Source: Siphonodentalium dalli (taxonomy: Eukaryota > Mollusca > Scaphopoda > Gadilida > Siphonodentaliidae). Taken from it: 64,000 nucleotides of DNA. Below are positions 1-10,908 of this stretch, in pieces. The position numbers and the translations under genes are program-made. How positions within the stretch are numbered: position 1 is the first letter of the stretch; the number at the start of each line of letters is the position of its first letter. The notes beneath the pieces are model-generated. The model ran no database searches, was not told the DNA's origin, and worked only from the letters and a program-made list of their open reading frames with translations. Location: assembly GCA_032622095.1 (NCBI GenBank), contig CP136067.1:176298556-176362555 (forward strand), given 5' to 3'.

Positions 1-124
1 TTCTGGTGCTATTACGTGTTCTGTGAACATGGTTGGATTTGTTTGTAATTAAGTCTGTTTTTATCAAATGAAATGGGCAAATATTGTCATTTTTATATAT
101 TTATATGTACCATTTATATAATTA

Positions 125-420
125 TTTTCGGGCTAAAATGGGTTAGTGGTCCGCCTGGGCTTCCGTACCTGGTGGAGTTGGTGGCACGTGCCCGTCACGC
201 GCTTGACGTCATTTGGTGGTAACGTTGCCTGCGCATTCTTCTGGTTGACGCCCGCCGACGCATGCGCAGTCACGTTTAAATGTTGCGTCTTGTCCACTAC
301 ACCCCAGGTCCGTGGTAATTGATAGCACCGGACACCGGCTTGATCACACACAGACGCGCGTTGTTCGTTTTTGGTAGATTTCTCTCTTGGAAATTGTGCA
401 ATAACAAAGGAATATTCTCT
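125..420. promoter_or_regulatory. CpG-rich promoter-like patch
   Basis: This patch is visibly richer in G+C and CpG than the surrounding AT-rich DNA. It holds a perfect CRE palindrome TGACGTCA at 204-211 and an NRF1-like GCATGCGCA at 260-268, both typical of CpG promoters in animals. Direction and transcript are unknown. The minus-strand reading frame 133-573 overlaps it, so the patch could instead be coding. Regulatory role is inference only. Confidence 0.3.
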
Positions 421-573
421 GTTCATAACATTTACCAGGTATGCTCCAGGCATTTCGTTGTAGTTGTTGTATAATTGGAGTAGACACTCAACATTCATAC
501 CGTAATGTTCGTGCTCTTGGTGTAATTTTGAATGCAATATTATAAAAATTCCAATGAATGCTATCAGTATCAC
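133..573 (-). CDS. unrecognised 146-codon minus-strand ORF
   Basis: An open frame of 146 codons with a hydrophobic N-terminus (residues about 1-14, mostly I, L, F) that could be a signal anchor, followed by a basic C-terminal half rich in R, K, Q and T. I do not recognise the protein. It overlaps the CpG-rich patch, and CpG-rich DNA produces long open frames by chance because stop codons are AT-rich. No neighbouring exon with matching splice phase was seen. It is listed because it is the longest unexplained frame at this end of the window; it may be spurious. Confidence 0.2.
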   Translation of the reverse strand: MILIAFIGIFIILHSKLHQEHEHYGMNVECLLQLYNNYNEMPGAYLVNVMNREYSFVIAQFPREKSTKNEQRASVCDQAGVRCYQLPRTWGVVDKTQHLNVTAHASAGVNQKNAQATLPPNDVKRVTGTCHQLHQVRKPRRTTNPF

Positions 574-2230
574 GGGCTATTCACTGTATTCAGGGTCTGT
601 GACCTGTTGGTTTTGAATTCAAAAGTATTATTGAAGGAACATCATGGAATTGCCGATAATGGACAACTCAGGGGGAAGCCAAGTTTTATGTGCGAATTTG
701 AAGCAACTAATTTTCTTTCATTCAGGAATCACTATGTCAGATTACATCAAAATGATGCCAGGTTCTATGTGTCATGCTCAATATGTAGTTGTTGCTATGC
801 AACTAATAAATGGGGAAATTACCGGGTTCATATTCATCGCAATCATTCTCAGCATATTGACGAACAGTCTGAACTTCATGATGAAGTAGAAGGGAACTCC
901 GGTGTTGACATAAGTACTGTTGAATATGTGTCACAAAATATTGATTTCAACCCTCTCGATTTCAATTCTAAGTTCACATTATGTTTGGAATCTAAACACA
1001 ATTTGACTCAACCTGCTATTGATGCTGTAATTTCATCCTCTAAAATGCTCTTGGAAAATCATTTGGGGTTCGTCAAAGATCAAATAAGAGAGAAATTAGT
1101 TGAGTTGAATGTAGACACTGAATTTCTAAATCAGTTAGCTATAGCAACATGTCTCGGAGACTTTGATACCGAGTTTCAAAAGAAAACTATTTTACAAAAA
1201 AAATGTGTTATCCTTTGTAGAACCAGAAGAGGTAATACTTGGCACTAGATTTGTCCGTAAAAATTGATTGATAAAATCTATTCCCAGAATTGGATACATG
1301 ATACCATTCAAATCAAACCTACAAAATGTGTTACAAATGCCAGAGGTCTGGCATTATGTGCAAAATTCTTATCAGACTAGGCATGGATCTGTTTTCATGC
1401 ATGATATTTGTGATGAAGAATTTTTAAGGAATGATCCACTCTTCAAAGTGAACTCAAATACAATTCAGATTTTACTTAACTGTGATGAAATGGAAATTGT
1501 TAACCCACTCGGTTGTCATATAAAAAAATATAAGGTCCTCATATTTTATTTCACAATATGTAATATACCCCCACAATTCAGATCCAAGCTGCACACCATA
1601 CAGTTACTTGCCATATGTAAAGCAGTAGACATGAAACAGGAAAAGGCTGATTCTAAGCTTCTGGGCGATTTCATCAAAACAGTAAATCTTTGTCTTCAGG
1701 GGGTATTGAGATAGATATACATGGTATCACACATGTCATAAAAGGAAAGTTATTATTTGTTGCTGCTGATACATTAGCGGCTAACTGGATAGGAAAATTT
1801 AAAGAGGGAGTTGCATTCGCTTTGAAAAATTGTCGCAATTGTCAGGTTGAAAACACTCAAACCAAATATAAAGTTGTTGAAAGTGAATGCATTCTGACAA
1901 CTCATGAGTCTCATCTGGAAATGATCGATGATTTGTCTAAGCTGTCAATAATTAAATCCAAGAAATACTGGAGTAAACTTTGGGGCATCAATGGAAAAAA
2001 GATGTTTGCTGCAAATATCTGGTATTAATTTGATTCTTGTTCTGGTGAATGACCCAATGCATTTGTTGTTGGAAGGTGTCGTACCTCATGAATTATCACA
2101 AATGTTGTACCATTTCATTTATGTCCGAAAATTATTTACACTCGCCTTCCTCAATGAAAACGTTGCAGGATTTGAATATCCATATATACATTCTGGCGCT
2201 AAGCCTGAACCAATAGATTTAAAAAAATAA
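532..2230 (+). pseudogene. decayed Tnp2/CACTA-like transposase
   Basis: Four overlapping open segments in alternating frames (532-1248, 1268-1714, 1690-2028, 1991-2230) read as one protein broken by at least three frameshifts and one or more stops. The N-terminal part has a degenerate C2H2-like pair (C..C near 770-790, H..RNH near 830-850). The middle carries the NPLG motif near 1500 followed by a segment resembling FYF.ICNIPPQFRS (1545-1585), and the end carries DPMHLLLEGVVPHE (2050-2090). That order matches the large animal family of Tnp2-like transposases related to CACTA/EnSpm elements as I remember it. No terminal inverted repeats were identified, so the element's borders are unknown. 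Function today: none expected. The family name is recalled, not searched. Confidence 0.6.
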
Positions 2231-2823
2231 TCTGGGAAAAAATGTTTTGCCAACCGACCTCATGTTTTTCGGAGATGTTACCTGAACAATTTTTATTTCT
2301 TCGGCATAAGTAGAATCTTAGATTCACATTTAAGAGTGTGTTTTCATGTAACTGAGAAGGACAACAGTTTTCTACAGTCTAAATCATTCCGAGTACCAGC
2401 ATGTACCAAGCTAGTCTGTTTCCACAGACTGTTAACGTTGATTCTGATATTATCAACAGTGATGCAGAATGGGTCGAGATAGGGAACCACCTTAGTCGTC
2501 TGCTTTAGAAGTGGCAGTTCGTGACCACAAAAGTGACAATCTATTGTCCTGTTTAATTAGTCTAATTAGTTTAATTATCTGCTGACTATTCGAATTGGCC
2601 ACTATATTCCAAGGCAGGATATATGTCTTGAAACATAGATTTGTATATGTCCCGAAATTGATGGTTACAACTCCCCAAGAGGCCGATTGAGTTAAAACAT
2701 GGGGCTCGTCTGCCAATTCGTAGAACAGAATAGCATGCGAATTGGCATGCAGCTAATTTGGATGACTTTTATGTATCTGTATATATTATATTCACCTTTC
2801 TATATATGTACGTTAAATTTTAG
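2231..2823. other. intergenic/intronic stretch, nothing identified
   Basis: The sequence is AT-rich with no open frame that continues the transposase upstream or the exon downstream. A CT-rich and AT-rich run just before 2824 serves as the presumed 3' splice site of the next exon. Confidence 0.4.
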
Positions 2824-3096
2824 CAAGAGATCTGGATGCCTCAGATGTCCAGCTCGTTTTGGAGGAGGATGAGACACTTCTGGAAGAAGAACAAAGTCTC
2901 CAAGATGTGAAGGACAAAACATTAATGTTGCTCTCTGTCGACCAATCATGGTCACTTGACTCACATCTCCAGTTGCCAATGTTGCCAGCTGCAAACACCA
3001 CTCGCAGCAGCTGTGAAACTGGAGCTCACAATAGAGACTCACCATCCGAAGGAAAGAATGATGCCCAGTCAACTGAACTTCCAAGTGATGTTGCAA
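2824..3096 (+). CDS. SAMD3-like family gene, exon A (acidic)
   Basis: This is an open exon between a 3' splice site (TTTTAG, 2818-2823) and a 5' splice site (GTGAGT, from 3097). The frame starts RDLDASDVQLVLEE and is strongly acidic (runs of E and D), then serine-rich and low-complexity. It ends with one nucleotide of a split codon; exon B begins with two, so the two join in phase to give an Arg codon. No initiator ATG is visible in this frame, so a first exon must lie upstream and was not found. The acidic linker itself is not diagnostic; assignment rests on phase and on the downstream exons. Confidence 0.5.
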
Positions 3097-4012
3097 GTGA
3101 GTAGAAATGGCCTTTGCTTGCAGATTCTCTTGAGATGTTTTAGTTTATGTTTATCTTAACCAATCAATGCCTTGACAAGAATGGTATCATGCTCTCTTAA
3201 GAATTTCAAATTAATGGTATGGGGAAATGTTGCGATAATAATGTTGATCTGACATTTTATCGGGCTGTCCACGCCATAAATCTGTTCCACGAGTTTTGTG
3301 GAACTTTCCAACCTGTATGTTTATTCAACCCAGTTCTATTATTAAAGTTTGGGAATAATTCCGCCCTGTATGTTTATTCCGCCCTATATGTTTATATGGA
3401 GCCCGGGAGTACTTGTTCATTTCCTTCCAATTCTGATTCTAAAGACCAAATTGATGTTTATGGTTTGTCAATTTGTTTTACACTGATCAATAAATATTGT
3501 GACTTATTCAAGACGCAACCTTGCTAAAAAAAAGGTATCTGCAAATGACGGCAATGACATCAGTTTAGTAGTCAATGCCGATAACAGATACCTACATGTA
3601 CTATAGGCTAATCTCTACAATAATACAATTTTTATTCCAAACGTTATTTGGATAATCAGGATATTCTATATCACCTTACCGAGTTGACAATCAATGGCCA
3701 ATGCCAATCAATGCCGGGATGTGTGCTTTGATTATCTATAACGTCACTTCGGATAAACCTGAAAATGTCTCGTATCGAACCCATTCGAACGTGTTAAACT
3801 CCTGCACACGTTTGTCTTTGTCATATTGTAGAATGGCAAGTTTAGCAAATTATATCTATACTTTAATTAGAGTTCTAATTTTCCATTGCTAGCCAAAAAA
3901 TGTGTCTACCATTTCTCTGCTAAACTCAAGATGCGGCAAAATCAACCTCATAAATGAGGTTAGTAAACCCATATATTATGTCTATTCAATCATCCCTTAC
4001 GTGTATTTTCAG

Positions 4013-4257
4013 GGATTCAAGCCATAACGATGGATATAATTGGAGCACCATTGCCAGTTTTCGGCCCAGTCATTATGCAACATCTGGCTGGACCACAGGC
4101 TTCTCCGGCGAAGGTGATGAATCTCTTAATAAAACAGACAGCAGACTTTTATCTTGGCAAGTGGACTGACCTGGATGACAAGCAACATTACCGCGCTATT
4201 GGCAGCAAAATGTACCAGCAGTTTCCTGCCATTGGTGAGGAGGGATGTCATCCATGG
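4013..4257 (+). CDS. SAMD3-like family gene, exon B
   Basis: The exon is bounded by TTTTCAG (to 4012) and GTAAGT (from 4258). It encodes a segment of the form ..LLIKQTADFYLGKWTDLDD.. ending in a Trp, with the pattern hydrophobic - Y - x - W - D - x(5) - Y - x - x - I - x(7) - P - x - I - G. This resembles the first conserved block of a widespread but uncharacterised fish and invertebrate family often labelled 'sterile alpha motif domain-containing protein 3-like'. No SAM domain is visible here, so the label is only a homology tag. The exon ends in phase 0. Confidence 0.6.
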
Positions 4258-4918
4258 GTAAGTCAAGTAGATCAAGGATAAATCAAGTTTGTATAGCAGA
4301 CAGAAATAGAATGAGTCTGTAACACCAATTATTGTGTAAATTGGAATAATTGATAGTTCAAACTATAGCTATTTTGTTTTACTATAAGGCATAATACTTA
4401 TACTGTAATTGTTATGTTACCAACGTCCAACATTGTCCGATTTTATTATATTATTTTTATGCGGAATTGCTATAAAGTTTTCTGTTACCATTCCGCTGTC
4501 CATGATATATAATCTGTTATCAAGTTGTTACAACTAACCAAGTATTGAAACTTTGTACAAAATTGTTATTGTCGTTTACATAGAGTCATTCAGTCATTGA
4601 ACAGTAAGTTATATAGCACACTATGCACACACTACATGTATTTCAAATAACATGCCATTACTTTGATATCATTGAAGTATTTCCTTTCCGAGACGGAGTG
4701 TGTGTAATGACTAGACTAGGCCTAAATGCCATTTGAATTGAACTTGGTATGTAAATATAAATTTCCGCGCTTCACACAAAACGTTTATACCGATTGCATT
4801 CATACTTCATGTAAATGCAAAAAAGCGACGACCATTTCTTAATTGTTGACTTAGTTGATGAACGATTATGGGGGCTATAGTAACTCCCGATTAACACTTC
4901 TCTCAAATTTCTTTTCAG

Positions 4919-5278
4919 TCTCGGTTCAACAAAGCTCTTTCTCAAAGAATTCGCCACAGGAGACACAGCAATAGAGTGAAGAGCATCGACAGAAGTCCCA
5001 GTGTACCGAACAGTGCTTGTTTCAGCCCAGGGTCTAAGAGACAACGTCTCCGTTCGTCTTCTCTTCCAAACATTCAAATTCAAGTTGACGATGCAGATGT
5101 TCAGCGACACATAGACGAACTGAGAAGAGAATTCGCCAAAGGAACGAAGAACAGGCAACATATGAGGTCTCTACTGAAACAGACTCGGCGAGACAGAGAA
5201 GAATTTTTCCAGAAAACGCCTAATGGTAGTGTCGCGCCAATATTTCACAGATATCCTTGCTTCCGGGAAGCAGAATAT
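4919..5278 (+). CDS. SAMD3-like family gene, exon C (basic block)
   Basis: The exon runs from TTTTCAG (to 4918) to GTAAGT (from 5279), 120 codons, phase 0 at both ends. It opens with SRFNKALSQRIRHRRHSNR, a basic tract that could serve nuclear import or nucleic-acid binding. A Ser/Pro-rich KRQR-containing linker follows, then a helical block (about residues 60-110) of the form ADVQRHIDELRREF..LLKQTRRDREEFF and a closing YPCF motif. The order basic block - helix - RR - YP is the family pattern as I recall it. It gives the strongest support for this being a host-type gene. Confidence 0.65.
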
Positions 5279-5533
5279 GTAAGTTATATATGTCAGCAGT
5301 ATAAAATTTGTATGGTGATTTTAGTTTGAGATTTTTGGTTTTAATTATTTATCAGCAACTAGCGTCGCATGTGTTTTTTTTTATTGGTACCAATACCGGT
5401 GAGAGACATAATGGACAGTTCAAACTAAGCTGCTAGATGCTGTTGCTAGTATTTGATTAACTTAATATATGAAACAGACATATTTCTCTTGAGTCACAAG
5501 AACATCACCCACATCACACTCAGTAATCGAAAG

Positions 5534-5632
5534 ATCGGAGATAATTCAGGTTCCCGGTGCAAGAACGTCCGGCTCCCGGTGGAGAATTTGACTTTCGATA
5601 TACCCGGCAGACGAAATGTCATCCCCAAGAAG
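5534..5632 (+). CDS. SAMD3-like family gene, exon D (start uncertain)
   Basis: The frame ..VRLPVENLTFDIPGRRN.. ends in phase 0 at a GTAAGT donor (from 5633), as required by exon E. The acceptor is uncertain: the best-looking CAG (5547-5549) gives the wrong phase, whereas starts at 5534 or 5501 keep phase 0 but have weak pyrimidine tracts. I chose 5534 as the shorter of the two. The short block would lie between the helical exon C and the C-terminal domain. Confidence 0.4.
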
Positions 5633-5954
5633 GTAAGTCGCATTTTTCTAAGTTCCGAGCAATTTATCCAGTTGAAACGAATGTCACAGAAATCATTCGT
5701 CAAATTCCCATCGGAATCTGAAGTTTGAAATTATGTGAACGTAACGACACAAAATACTTTATAGGTCAAGATTTGGTAATCACAGTCAATACAAATCAGG
5801 TCCTGTTAACTGCACCATTTCATGAGTTGTTGCTCTTGCATTCTCACGTGGCTTTATTCAGCTGATCATATATAATAATAATCTATACATTTATAAGCGC
5901 ATTTCAGATAAGTCATGTGTATCACTCATTCATTATGTGTATTGTGTATTTCAG

Positions 5955-6140
5955 GGTGTTGCAGAGAATTGTATTGAGAAGGAACTCATGGCTGAAGAGC
6001 TGGAGGCTCCGAGAATTGTAGTTTTCCTTGAAGATGAAGATAAACTGCAAGGAATGTACATTGTTGGCGACACGATTTGGGCTGTAGTGGCACCCAAAAG
6101 TGCAGCAATGGTTGCGCTGTTGGAACTCATTGCGTCTTAA
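5955..6140 (+). CDS. SAMD3-like family gene, exon E to in-frame TAA
   Basis: The exon starts after TTTCAG (5949-5954) in phase 0 and encodes 61 residues ending ..VALLELIAS before a TAA at 6138-6140. The segment has the pattern PRIVVF - acidic turn - YIVGD - hydrophobic, matching the C-terminal 'P.I...YIV.D' block of the family. The same frame continues without another stop to 6329 with VFNLNYPQQF and a Lys/Glu-rich helix, which is what I expect to follow in this family. The TAA therefore looks like a premature stop. An AATAAA at 6585-6590 could be the poly(A) signal. Confidence 0.55.
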   Translation, partial: GVAENCIEKELMAEELEAPRIVVFLEDEDKLQGMYIVGDTIWAVVAPKSAAMVALLELIAS

Positions 6141-6329
6141 AATGTGTTCAATTTGAATTACCCTCAACAGTTCTCCATAATATTGAGACTGCTCCAGAAA
6201 TTCATTATGGAAGAACCTTATACCAAGAAAACATCAACACGTTACAGAACATTCTTGAAGGAAATCACCTCAGCAATGGAGTCACAGTTAGGTTCTCATA
6301 GGCAAGATAATGAGCCTGTGTTAGCATAG
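6141..6329 (+). pseudogene. read-on C-terminal tail after premature stop
   Basis: The sequence is in the same frame as the preceding exon and open for about 62 codons until TAG at 6327-6329. It begins NVFNLNYPQQF and continues with a basic, helical stretch. The VFN.NYP motif is characteristic of the C-terminus of this protein family as I know it. It is either a relic of a longer protein truncated by one nonsense change, or a sequencing error at 6138-6140. Confidence 0.45.
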
Positions 6330-6584
6330 TTTTATATGTACTCCTAGCTTCCTAAGTGTTCACCAAACCGCTTTGCTGGGAAAACATTAGTGTCAAAATA
6401 GTACTCCACTCGCCATTGATAGAATAGTGTTATTTGTGACTGTATTTAATATGGTAACTGGAGATATAGTGGTTTGTTGTCATTATCATTGCGATGAAGC
6501 TCGCTTATTTTGGAATCTTTTTATCGCAAGACACCATCGTTGATTCAGTCAAACGGGATAGGTGATGAATGCCTGCACGCTGTG

Positions 6585-6590
6585 AATAAA
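6585..6590 (+). promoter_or_regulatory. candidate poly(A) signal AATAAA
   Basis: Canonical AATAAA about 255 bases after the read-on stop of the SAMD3-like gene, in the correct orientation. A second AATAAA lies near 6764-6769. Either could end the transcript; AT-rich DNA contains many such hexamers by chance. Confidence 0.3.
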
Positions 6591-8612
6591 ACTATTAATT
6601 CAGTTTAATGAGTTGTAAAGTGTCTAATACCGAAGATACCAATGTACAGGAATTTACCTCTATAATCCACTTCCTATAAGTTTTTTGTTATATGAAACTC
6701 AACGGTTAATCGTGTGTAATGAAACTTCAATGTTCTTTCAATCGTTTGTGGCATTCCACTTTGAATAAAATTGTCATAAAACATTGCATTTAGGACAACT
6801 TTTTAGCAGAGGCTGGTTAAATTAATATGTTAAGGGCGTGTAGTTGGCCCCGGGCAGTTGTGGTGTCATGCAGGGCGCATGAAAACAGTATGTATCTCGC
6901 CTAATATTGCTATCACTGCACCAAATATGAAATATGGATAACTAATCTTATTACACACCTATTCTTAATAACTATCACATAACCGACTCAGCAGCCCGTG
7001 CCATAACCAAACTATCGTTCCATAATGAACAGTCGGAATTCGCTTTTATTCCATTATTTAAGGGCTCTTGTACCAGGTATAGTGTGTAATAAACACAGAC
7101 CATCATGCGTGTGCGATTGAGCTTGTGGTTATGACACTCGTGCCATTGCGGAAGGATTCTAACTCGAGGTCTGCGACCTCTCGTTCGAATACTTTCGCTA
7201 TGGCACTCGTATCATAACCACAAGCACAATATTATACGCGTGACGTTCTGTCTATAAATTAAATTGATATATTAGTGTTTTGTTTTTTTCAACAAACAGA
7301 CCCTAACCGAATTCAAATGCTGCCTATTCGAAATTACTATAGTTTTAGGACAATGATAACGACATAAAGTTCTCCTTGTTCCGTTCCCGAGTTGGGTTGT
7401 GTTCATTTCAATTTGGGAATATGTTAGTGTCAATTGTTGTGATGTACATTTTGGATCATTAGTGACCGCTTTGGTAACTGTCAGTTCAGTTATGATAGGG
7501 TAACATTACCCTTCTAATAAGTCCTGGTAGACATCGTAATGCTGAAAGAGGCATAATTATAGAAATGAACTAGAATGCACTCAGAGAGATGCCAACGAGC
7601 GCAAAAATGTAATAAACAATAATTTAAAAAATAATTTCACTGTATTTTCTTCATTTATTTAATTTAATTTAATGTTAGCAAAAACAGACAATTACCATTT
7701 CTCATTTCATCACAGATAAAAGGCAAATTACTATATTAATCATTTAAGTAATTAAAACCAATTCCATGTTGCCGAAAGGATGAGACTTTAATATCGATTA
7801 CATTTTTTTCAGCGGCATATTTTCATTTTCATTTTCCGATAGTCAAAGTTGACCAAAGGAGCAATTATAAGAAATAATTAATACCATTTGTGTAAATATT
7901 GATAGCAGCCAATATGCAACAATAAATATCAATAATTAATCAATAATTAATCAATAACGATCATTTTATGTAATAATAAACTCTTCAAACGGTGTTTGTG
8001 TTAACAAATGCGTTTTGTTTTGTGTCCTTCGTCGTATTTAACCCGGAACTCGGCTGAAGGTTAGGCTATTCAGCCTATTGCGTCGAATTACGAAATCGCG
8101 TTTTGAATGTCTCTCTTTTCCCGCACGATAAAAAGAGGTCTTCGCACGAACCAAAAATGATAAAACTTCCCAATTATAAGTAAAAATACCCAAATGAAGG
8201 AGTCTATGTAGGTCCCGAAGGAGTCTATAGACTTTGATGTAGAGTTCTGATGGAGAAAATGTAGGTCGATCTATTTTTGTCATAACAGACGTATTTTGAC
8301 CTGGGAGAAAAAATCGAAATCGAGGCTCACTACGAGCATGCCAGTTTTAAATATAGAAACAGGGAATCACGACAAATGGCGATATCGGCGACAAACAAAT
8401 AATCGAAAACAACACATAAAATAAACATAGCAAAAACGCGGCACAGTAAAAATGTCAGAACGCCACGAGGTTTTACGTCGTTCTTGGTGACGTCATGGAG
8501 TGAAACGGAGTAGGGTGACACCAACGTACGAATCTGTCTGATCGCCATACTGTTGCGCGAGCGCACGTAACAATGTCTAAAAGCCATACCCGGACTAGAA
8601 GAGTGGCAATAT
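6591..8612. other. non-coding stretch with hairpins
   Basis: No supportable gene is visible. The short minus-strand frames after 8038 have no splice or motif support. The segment holds the 7118-7228 palindrome and AT-rich low-complexity runs such as the repeated AATTAATCAAT near 7930-7960. Confidence 0.4.
7118..7228. repeat. near-perfect 110-bp palindrome
   Basis: The left arm starts GCTTGTGGTTATGACACTCG and is matched by its reverse complement at the right end (CGTATCATAACCACAAGC). Pairing continues inward with few mismatches to a GAGGTC/GACCTC core around a 3-nt loop. This is a hairpin-type foldback. It resembles a small MITE, but no target duplication was identified. Confidence 0.65.
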
Positions 8613-8613
8613 C

Positions 8614-8711
8614 ATAAAATCAGATAACGAGGGAGACCCTCCATATATGTGGATTACCCGGACAGCAGTTTTATTTTCCCTGGAGGGTCTCCCTCGTTAT
8701 TTGATTTTACT
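8614..8711. repeat. inverted repeat, 30-bp arms
   Basis: Arms 8614-8643 and 8681-8711 are reverse complements with one or two mismatches; the shared core is GAGGGAGACCCTCC. The 37-bp spacer is unrelated. The size suits a MITE remnant or a foldback. Confidence 0.65.
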
Positions 8712-9480
8712 ATAGTTTTAGTTTGTATTTATACTAACATGTGCCATTATGATTGGCAAGTTTTGTCGTACCGACAACACCAATTTTGTATGCGAGTTTG
8801 TACTATACGTATAGATTCCAACGATATAAATGAAAGCAGTGTCACTTTTGCATAATTTATCATGGCAATTGTGATTCTTCATAATCTCATGTAATTTATA
8901 TATATACCAGGGGCTGATCCGGGCTATTTTCGAGGACGATAAATATGCAGGGTTTGGAATAGTCTATGTTTCCACAGACTGTTAACATTGGTGCAGACTC
9001 TTGTACCTTCAGTTTCTTGTGACAGAGAGTGAATCCTAAATCACCTACAATGTATGAATTTATAAATCATCTGGGCGTACCGAAAATTCTAGCTGAAACT
9101 ATCTTCGTCTACCGGGGCCCGAAACATGAATAGTCCCTGTCTTTGTTTACATTTTCCCGCGAACTTACGCATTCGGGTAAGCAAAAGTGAGAATAATATT
9201 GGTGGACATGTAAAATTGCTTCTAGTCATCACTTGTCATTATTGTGATTGTACATTCTGTTGATTAATTTCTATCATTATATATAATTATTTTTTCATAT
9301 CGAATAAAACTCTGATCAATTATATTAATTTAATTTCATCCAATGGTTGATTCCTAGAGCAAACAGATAAGTATGAAATACCGAAAAGTGCTTCTCAGTG
9401 GATATAATTTCTCGCCAGCAATCTCCCGAATTTACCTCAAGTATCGGTTTACTGTAGCATTAGTGTCAGTTATCATGACA

Positions 9481-9890
9481 GAACACATGTGTTCTCTATA
9501 TACATCAGAACAGAACACGTGCGTTCTATTATTTGACTCAGAACACATTTTCGCGTTCTATATCTGTTACATTGAGCCCGACGCGCAAAACGTGTTCTAA
9601 AATTATGTTTGAGAACACATCCGAACACATCGGACGTGTTCTAGAATAGAACACCTATGTGTTCTGTTTTAGAACACCTATGTGTTCTGATTTAGAACAC
9701 TAGTGTTCTACGACCAGAACACTAGTGTTCTCAAACCAGAACACTAGTGTTGTGGGGTGAGAACACTAGTGTTCTACCATTTTTTAGTGTTTATGTGTTG
9801 TACTTATCGTGTTCTGTTTAATCGTGTTCTGTTTTACAACACATTTATGTGTTCTATATCTGTTACATTTCGTGTTCTATTTAGGTGTTC
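9481..9890. repeat. cluster of GAACAC/GTGTTC palindromes
   Basis: About eight dyads of the form GAACAC-(0 to 4 nt)-GTGTTC or close variants occur in 400 bp. Examples are GAACACATGTGTTC at 9481-9494, two GAACACCTATGTGTTC, and four GAACACTAGTGTTC or near-copies between 9690 and 9775, plus single half-sites to 9890. Spacing between units is irregular (about 22-26 bp in the densest part), and spacers between palindromes differ, so the palindrome rather than a longer unit is what is repeated. Confidence 0.7.
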
Positions 9891-10566
9891 TGCACTTTTT
9901 ACAGTGCAGATTTTGGTGCCTTGTGTACTGTGCTGTGCAATGGAAGCGAATGAACGTAACAAAGTTACCGATAACTACCCCTTCCGCTTTACTGAACGTC
10001 ATATGTATTCACATCGAAGCAGGCACACCACTGCCGCTATAGAATCCCGAACCTAGTTGCCGGATTCGTCAACTCCGGTTTAAACCTGGTTTGAACCTAC
10101 ATTGGCGGTCCAGCCAAAGTGGGTCTAAAGGGGCGTTTTTGTACTTCAGTTGTCAGCTAATTGACTACTCGATTCGGTGATATGAGCATGCAGTCAAACC
10201 ACCCTCTAACCAATCGGACTAAAAGACAGGCCGATATAATTGTTATTGACACGTCATAATTTTCGCGAACGCGTGCACGCTCAATGTATTTATATCGCTT
10301 ATGGACCATTAATCCAATCTCATTCTGGGTTTAAATCAATCTGACAAAGGGCATGACTCTCAACACGAGTTTCACGCGCTGTTCATCACTTTGTGATAGA
10401 TTTTCTGCAATTTTAAAGTGTATAGAATCTGTCTATATCTGTATGTCTGTTCGCAACTGTTCTCTCATACCCCTCGACCGATTTCAACCAAATTGGGCGT
10501 GGTGACTCGGATGGTATAACGGCGTTAGGTTTTAAACATATAATTTGATTTAAAAATAGCGGGGTA
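9891..10566. other. no gene identified
   Basis: This is mixed non-coding sequence. Near 10440-10500 there is a phrase of the type TCTGTCTGTTCGCAACTG..CGATTTCAACCAAATT that I recognise as a dispersed-repeat style common in invertebrate genomes. No open frame has support. Confidence 0.35.
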
Positions 10567-10890
10567 GCATCAGCAAATTCACCATCTGGGGGACATCATT
10601 CTGCATTGCCTCATCTGCTATGGGAGACATAGACTTGCAGTTTCCAGATGGTGAATATTGTGGTGTACACCCATTGGGAACCAATTTGGGAGTATAGAGA
10701 AACTAAACTAAAACAGAAGTATACTCTATTTGAAGAAGTTTCTATAACAATTTGATAAAGAAACTTTCCAGAGATGAGACCTAAGCAGAATGCTGTCTTC
10801 AGTGGCGAATTTAGTGATGCTAGCCCCCTATGCGGGATAGGGTCACCAAATTCCCCATCTGGGCCCGTCTGGGGAACTCATTCTGCAAAT
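10567..10890. repeat. two related small foldbacks (GCAGAATG family)
   Basis: One inverted repeat pairs AATTCACCATCTGG (near 10575) with CCAGATGGTGAAT (near 10650). A second runs from CTAAGCAGAATG (near 10790) to CATTCTGCAAATG (near 10880), with a middle ..GATGCTAGCC..GGGTCACC. The second is clearly related to the foldback at 45420-45512, which has the same ends CTAAGCAGAATG and CATTCTGCAAATG and a TATGCTAGCC middle. It is a small dispersed foldback family. Confidence 0.5.
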
Positions 10891-10908
10891 GACATGCCAA
10901 CCTGTTCT

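Noticed and set aside
7140-7210. tRNA-like fold with GTTCGAAT near the 3' side
   Set aside because: The two halves pair with each other over their whole length, forming one long hairpin; no cloverleaf or proper A/B box spacing is present.
8038-8587. Two minus-strand frames of about 80 codons as a gene
   Set aside because: No motif, no matching splice phases and a composition typical of chance frames.
9481-9890. Canonical steroid-receptor response elements
   Set aside because: Receptor dimers need half-sites separated by 3 nt; most dyads here have 4-nt centres. Kept only as an unexplained palindrome cluster.
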